Of a DNA stretch of 56,059 bases, positions 52,176 through 56,059 are shown piece after piece. The stretch is from Verrucomicrobiia bacterium (GTDB lineage: Bacteria > Zixibacteria > MSB-5A5 > DSPP01). The translations under genes were made by a program, and so were the position numbers. The DNA lies in the NCBI GenBank assembly GCA_035574275.1, contig DATLYY010000008.1, forward strand, positions 1-56,059. Direction: 5' to 3'. The notes under the pieces are model-generated. The model did no database searches and had not been told where the DNA came from. It saw only the letters and a list, made by a program, of their open reading frames with translations. The stretch's first letter is position 1. Every line of letters starts with the position of its first letter.

Positions 52176-52760
52176 TTACCGGGAAAGGGCCGCTTCCAGC
52201 GCCTCACCCCAGAAATGGAGGATGGTGATATGCATTTCCTGAATCCGCTGGGTATCGACGGAGGGAACGGCGACCCACAAGTCCGCCAGCTTTCCCAGCT
52301 TTCCGCCGTTTGTGCCGGTCAGCGCGATGACTTTCAACCGTTCTTTTCGGGCCATACGCACCGCTTCGAGCACGTTGGCCGAATTGCCGGAGGTGGAAAT
52401 CGCCACCAAAACGTCACCAGTAGCACCCAGGGCCTCCACCTGGCGGGAAAAAAGCTTTTCAAATCCCAAATCGTTGCCCGTGGCGGTCAAAATAGAGCTG
52501 TCGGTGGTCAACGCGATGGCCGGGCGGGCTTTCTGCAGTTTTCTCTTGCGCAAGCGGACGACCAGCTCGGCCGCAAAATGCTGGCAGTCGGCCGCCGAGC
52601 CGCCGTTGCCGCATAGAAGGATTTTTTTGCCCGCTTTCAAGGCCGAATAAAGCAGCCGGTAAGCGGCCGCCCATTCTTCGATCCAGTCGAAGCAATGCTG
52701 CCGGAGCTCGATGGAGTCGGCCAGAATCCTGCGGGCGATTTCCTGCGGCGAGTTTTTCAC
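52176..52760 (-). CDS. gmhA: Phosphoheptose isomerase-like SIS protein
   Basis: This 194-residue SIS-domain protein has GNGGSAADCQHFAAELVVR and STSGNSANVLEA loops, as in GmhA, which makes D-glycero-D-manno-heptose 7-phosphate for LPS core. The start is GTG 52760, overlapping the GGGP synthase stop by one base (TAGTG). Other SIS isomerases remain possible; the adjacent ligase-like gene favours the LPS role. Confidence 0.88.
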   Translation of the reverse strand: MKNSPQEIARRILADSIELRQHCFDWIEEWAAAYRLLYSALKAGKKILLCGNGGSAADCQHFAAELVVRLRKRKLQKARPAIALTTDSSILTATGNDLGFEKLFSRQVEALGATGDVLVAISTSGNSANVLEAVRMARKERLKVIALTGTNGGKLGKLADLWVAVPSVDTQRIQEMHITILHFWGEALEAALSR

Positions 52761-53503
52761 TATCCCTTATGGCAGGCGGCGGCAAATTCGCTCAAAAACC
52801 GGCCTGAATCATTTTTTTCAAACTGATTTCCCGCCACGACAATCTTAGCCCCGGCACGAACCTTCGAGGCCGCCTCCTCCGGCGTTTTGATGCCTCCTCC
52901 AGCAATGACCGGAAGTGAGACGAAAGACGAAACTGCGGAAATAACCTCGTCCGGCACGGAGGTTGCCGAACCGGAGCCAGCTTCCAGATAGACCAGTTTC
53001 ATCCCGAAATATTCGGCGGCCAAGGCATGCGAACAGGCGATGTCCGGCTTGTCGCGCGGAATCGGCCGGGTGTCGGAAACGTATTCAACCGATGTCGTTT
53101 TCCCCGATTCGATGAGCAAATACCCGGTCGGAATCGGCTCCAAACCGTATTTTTTGACCAAAGGCGCCCCTTTCACCTGTTCGCCGATTAAAAAATCCGG
53201 ATTGCGTCCGGAAAGAAGCGACAAAAATAAAACGGCATCCGCTTTTGGCGCAATCTGGTTGGAATTGCCGGGAAAAAGAACGAGGGGGATCGAAATTTTC
53301 TGCTTGATGGCCGCCACCGCCTCGTCGAACTGGGAATTGACCAGCATGGAGGAGCCGACCAAAACAGCATCCGCTCCGGCCTTTTGGGCCACTTCCGCCT
53401 GACAAGCCAACTCGGCGGCGGCTTTTCTGTCCGGGTCCAAAAGCAAAAAGAAAAGCCCCCGTTTTTTTTTCAGTTCATTGGTGAGGTGTTGAAAGACACC
53501 CAT
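52760..53503 (-). CDS. Geranylgeranylglyceryl-phosphate synthase family (GGGPS/PcrB)
   Basis: The 247-residue TIM-barrel protein has FFLLLDPDRK, GADAVLVGSS, LVLFPGNSNQI, YLEAGSGSATSV and VIAGGGIKTPEEA, the prenyl-transferase pattern of GGGPS. In archaea it makes the first ether bond of membrane lipids; homologues occur in FCB bacteria and as PcrB in Firmicutes. It starts at ATG 53503, overlapping the alaS stop by one base. The chain length and the acceptor polyol are unknown. Confidence 0.88.
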   Translation of the reverse strand: MGVFQHLTNELKKKRGLFFLLLDPDRKAAAELACQAEVAQKAGADAVLVGSSMLVNSQFDEAVAAIKQKISIPLVLFPGNSNQIAPKADAVLFLSLLSGRNPDFLIGEQVKGAPLVKKYGLEPIPTGYLLIESGKTTSVEYVSDTRPIPRDKPDIACSHALAAEYFGMKLVYLEAGSGSATSVPDEVISAVSSFVSLPVIAGGGIKTPEEAASKVRAGAKIVVAGNQFEKNDSGRFLSEFAAACHKG

Positions 53504-56059
53504 CAGCGTGCTAAAAGCTTTTCGACCATTTTGGGCACTTCGGTCAAAACTTCGGATAGTTTGGCCTTATCCTTGCCACCTCCTTGGGCTAAATGCGGCC
53601 TGCCTCCGCCGGTTCCACCGAGTCGCACGGCCACTTCCTTGACCAAATCGGGGGCTTTCAAACTTTCCATTGTCGGTTTGGAGACCGCCGCCACCAAGGC
53701 CACATCCGATTCCAAAACCGCCGCCAGAACGCCGGCAATTTTTTCCTTGGCGTTCACAATCAAATCGGCGGAGTCCATCAACGCCTGCCGGTTTTCCACT
53801 TCCAAAGCTGTTGCTACAACCTTGATGCCGTTAACCTGCACGGCATTCTGCAAGGCCAAGGTCAATTTTTCTTTGGATTGTTCCTTTTCCAGCTCTCCCA
53901 GCCGCTTTTCCAACTGCCGATGGGTGGAAAGCAACTCTTCAACCTTCTGGGCCAGCATTTCCGCCGGCACTTTCATCTTTTCGGCAAGCAAATTCAATAG
54001 CTCCCGTTCCCCTTTGGCCAGCCGCAGAAAACCGGAACCGGTGACAGCCTCCAAACGGCGGACGCCGGAAGCGATACCGCTTTCCGAAAGGATGGAAAAA
54101 AGCCCGATTTGGCCGGTGTAAGCCACGTGCGTGCCGCCGCAAAGCTCCATTGAATAGTCGGCGATTTTAATGACCCGGACTTTTTCTCCGTACTTTTCGC
54201 CAAAAAGCATCATTGCCCCCATCTTTTTGGCTTGCTCCAAGGGGATATCCAAGAGTGTTTCTATCATTATGCTTTCCAGTATCTTTTCATTTACCTCTTC
54301 TTCGATTCGTTTCAATTCTTCGTTTGAAAGCGGCTTGAAATGGGTGAAATCGAAACGCAGCCGGTCGGGCGCCACCAGGGAGCCTGCCTGATGGACGTGC
54401 TCTCCCAAAGCGTTGCGCAAGGCCTTGTGCACCAGATGGGTGGCCGAGTGATTCCGCATTATTTCCTGCCGGCGTTGCCAGTCGATTTCGGCGGCAACTT
54501 CTTTTCCTACCATCTCCTGTGGCTTAATCGGTGTATCCGCCAGCTCGTGGAAAATGTACCCGTCTTTTTTCTGGGTGTCAGTAACCGGCAGAGCGGTATG
54601 GTCGGCAATCAGTTTGCCAGTATCCCCCACCTGACCGCCCGATTCGGCGTAAAAAGGGGTCGATTCCAAAACCATTGCCTTGGCGTCCGCTTCGAGCACT
54701 TTCGATTTCCATTTGACGTTGGCCGGATCGTAGCCGACAAAGCGTGTTTCCGGCAGTCTCTTTTCCTTGATGCGGATCACCAATTGGTCTGTGGAGGCGG
54801 CCGTGAATTTGGAATGCTCCCGCGAGCGCTGGCGTTGTTTTTCCAGTTCCTTTTCAAAACCGGCCCAATCGATGGTGAGCTTGTAATCCTTCGCCACCAG
54901 CTCGGTCAAATCGGCCGGAAAACCGTACGTGTCGTAAAATTTAAAAACCAGCTCCCCCGGAACAATCTTTTGCCCTCTTTTGACAAGAGCCGGAAACTCC
55001 TTGGCCGCCAGCTCCAATCCGGTTTCGAGCGTGACGCCGAAATTTTTCTCCTCCTCTTCAATGACCAGCTTGACGTGCTCCTTTTTGGCCGAAAGCTCCG
55101 GGTAAACATCGCCCATTTCCGCAGCGAGCGTATCCACCAACTTGTAAATGAACGGCTCTTTTTTCCCCAAAAGATGGGCGTGGCGCGCCCCCCGGCGCAA
55201 AATCCGTCGCAGAACGTACCCCCGCCCTTCGTTGGAAGGGAGGGCCCCGTCGGCAAAACAAAAGGAAAGTGCCCGGAGGTGGTCGGCAATCACCCGGAAG
55301 GAAACCCCTTCCGGCCCGGGCGAATATTTTTTTCCAGTGAGCGACTCGATTTTTCGGATAATCGGCACGAACAAATCGGTGTCGTAATTTGACTCCACTC
55401 CCTGTAAAACGGCCGAAAGCCGCTCCAGCCCGGCGCCGGTATCGACGGAGGGCTTGGGGAGGGGGGTTAGTTTTCCCGATTCATCCCGGTTGTACTGCAT
55501 AAAAACCAGATTCCAAAGCTCCATAAACCGGCCGCATTCGCAGTTCGGGCCGCAATCCTTCTTGCCGCAGCCGTACTTTTCTCCCCGGTCATAATGAATT
55601 TCCGAGCAGGGGCCGCAGGGGCCGGTTTCCCCCATCGACCAGAAATTGTCGGCCTCCCCGAACCGGCGGATTCGCCCTTTCGTCTCCGGCGCTACGGCCA
55701 GCCAATGCTTTTCCACCTCGTCGTCATCCTTATAAATGGTGGGCCAAAGCTGCCAGGCGGGCAACTTCAACTTCTTGGTCAGATACTCCCACGCAAACGC
55801 CACCGCCTCCTTTTTGAAATAGTCCCCGAAGGAAAAATTTCCCAGCATTTCAAAAAAAGTGTGATGCCGGGGGGTCAAACCAACGTTTTCCAAATCGTTA
55901 TGCTTTCCCCCCGCCCGCATGCATTTCTGCGAGGAAGCGGCCCGTTTGTACGGGCGGTTCTCCAGCCCCAAAAAAACCTTTTTGAACTGGTTCATCCCGG
56001 CATTGGTGAAAAGCAAAGTCGGGTCCTCTTCGGGAACAAGGGGAGAAGAGGGCACCCGG
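53503..56059 (-). CDS. alaS: Alanyl-tRNA synthetase, 5' partial
   Basis: About 850 residues are visible; the N-terminal start is beyond the right edge and the frame is open there (RVPSSPLVPEEDPT). Motifs include LLFTNAGMNQFK, HHTFFEMLGNFSFGDYF, a Cys-rich insert (GCGKKDCGPNCECGRF), HSATHLVHKAL and CGGTHVAYTG of the editing domain, and the C-terminal GGTGGGRPHLAQGGG. It charges tRNA-Ala and edits Ser/Gly mischarging. The stop overlaps the GGGPS start. Confidence 0.96.
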   Translation of the reverse strand, partial: RVPSSPLVPEEDPTLLFTNAGMNQFKKVFLGLENRPYKRAASSQKCMRAGGKHNDLENVGLTPRHHTFFEMLGNFSFGDYFKKEAVAFAWEYLTKKLKLPAWQLWPTIYKDDDEVEKHWLAVAPETKGRIRRFGEADNFWSMGETGPCGPCSEIHYDRGEKYGCGKKDCGPNCECGRFMELWNLVFMQYNRDESGKLTPLPKPSVDTGAGLERLSAVLQGVESNYDTDLFVPIIRKIESLTGKKYSPGPEGVSFRVIADHLRALSFCFADGALPSNEGRGYVLRRILRRGARHAHLLGKKEPFIYKLVDTLAAEMGDVYPELSAKKEHVKLVIEEEEKNFGVTLETGLELAAKEFPALVKRGQKIVPGELVFKFYDTYGFPADLTELVAKDYKLTIDWAGFEKELEKQRQRSREHSKFTAASTDQLVIRIKEKRLPETRFVGYDPANVKWKSKVLEADAKAMVLESTPFYAESGGQVGDTGKLIADHTALPVTDTQKKDGYIFHELADTPIKPQEMVGKEVAAEIDWQRRQEIMRNHSATHLVHKALRNALGEHVHQAGSLVAPDRLRFDFTHFKPLSNEELKRIEEEVNEKILESIMIETLLDIPLEQAKKMGAMMLFGEKYGEKVRVIKIADYSMELCGGTHVAYTGQIGLFSILSESGIASGVRRLEAVTGSGFLRLAKGERELLNLLAEKMKVPAEMLAQKVEELLSTHRQLEKRLGELEKEQSKEKLTLALQNAVQVNGIKVVATALEVENRQALMDSADLIVNAKEKIAGVLAAVLESDVALVAAVSKPTMESLKAPDLVKEVAVRLGGTGGGRPHLAQGGGKDKAKLSEVLTEVPKMVEKLLAR

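Overview
The window looks like a chromosomal segment from an uncultured bacterium of the FCB superphylum, most like Zixibacteria, KSB1 or related lineages. The pointers are a secreted protein with a type IX-secretion-like C-terminal tail (NFPNPFNP motif), a dockerin on a beta-propeller-like secreted protein, a bacterial geranylgeranylglyceryl-phosphate synthase homologue, and families of palindromic intergenic repeats common in such genomes. The phylum is inferred from gene content, not from a marker-gene tree. No insertion sequence, phage, CRISPR array or rRNA is visible. There is one tRNA (Val, TAC).

Layout. 1-5.9 kb: the end of a secreted protein, then a minus-strand run with an HD hydrolase, endonuclease III, a DUF4149-like membrane protein, an O-methyltransferase, a secreted peroxiredoxin, a Rieske ferredoxin and a Cys-type relative of the GrdB/PrdB reductases. 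6.0-9.1 kb: a strong-looking promoter with an operator-like inverted repeat drives a pair of M16 peptidases, one catalytic and one lacking the zinc motif. 9.2-12.1 kb: a dockerin protein and the only long gene-poor stretch, which holds palindromic repeats, a fold-rich block that may be a structured RNA, and a small CxxC/CxxC gene split by an in-frame TAA. 12.1-20.4 kb: dGTPase, a coupled HEAT-repeat/HD-GYP pair, a small membrane protein, GlmS, GlmM and tRNA-Val. 20.5-22.6 kb: an AT-rich protein with two TonB-C-like domains and two tandem Cys-rich exported paralogues with near-identical terminators. 22.7-30.0 kb: a minus-strand tyrosine/homogentisate catabolism operon (aminotransferase, HPPD, homogentisate dioxygenase, fumarylacetoacetase-like) with a flavin reductase, VOC protein, thioesterase and EamA transporter.

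30.0-40.8 kb: a class V aminotransferase, tandem TPR lipoproteins, an HtrA protease, an FG-GAP-like protein, nicotinamidase, a cation/proton antiporter overlapping a PqqD-M50-HlyD fusion, peptidyl-tRNA hydrolase and a thioesterase. 40.9-49.3 kb: a plus-strand run with an S9 peptidase, RidA, acyl-CoA dehydrogenase, a Cas4/AddB-like Fe-S nuclease, PurB, two small genes (one DinB-like), a VOC protein and a methyltransferase. 49.3-56.1 kb: a minus-strand run with agmatinase, pyruvoyl arginine decarboxylase (together an arginine-to-putrescine route), an O-antigen-ligase-like protein, GmhA, GGGP synthase and AlaS, cut by the window edge.

Most genes are ordinary housekeeping or catabolic genes, tightly packed with many 1-4 base start/stop overlaps. 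The parts most worth a second look are the PqqD-M50-HlyD fusion, the GGGP synthase, the covarying palindromes, the fold-rich block near 11.2-11.5 kb, the interrupted CxxC gene beside it, and the operator upstream of the M16 pair.
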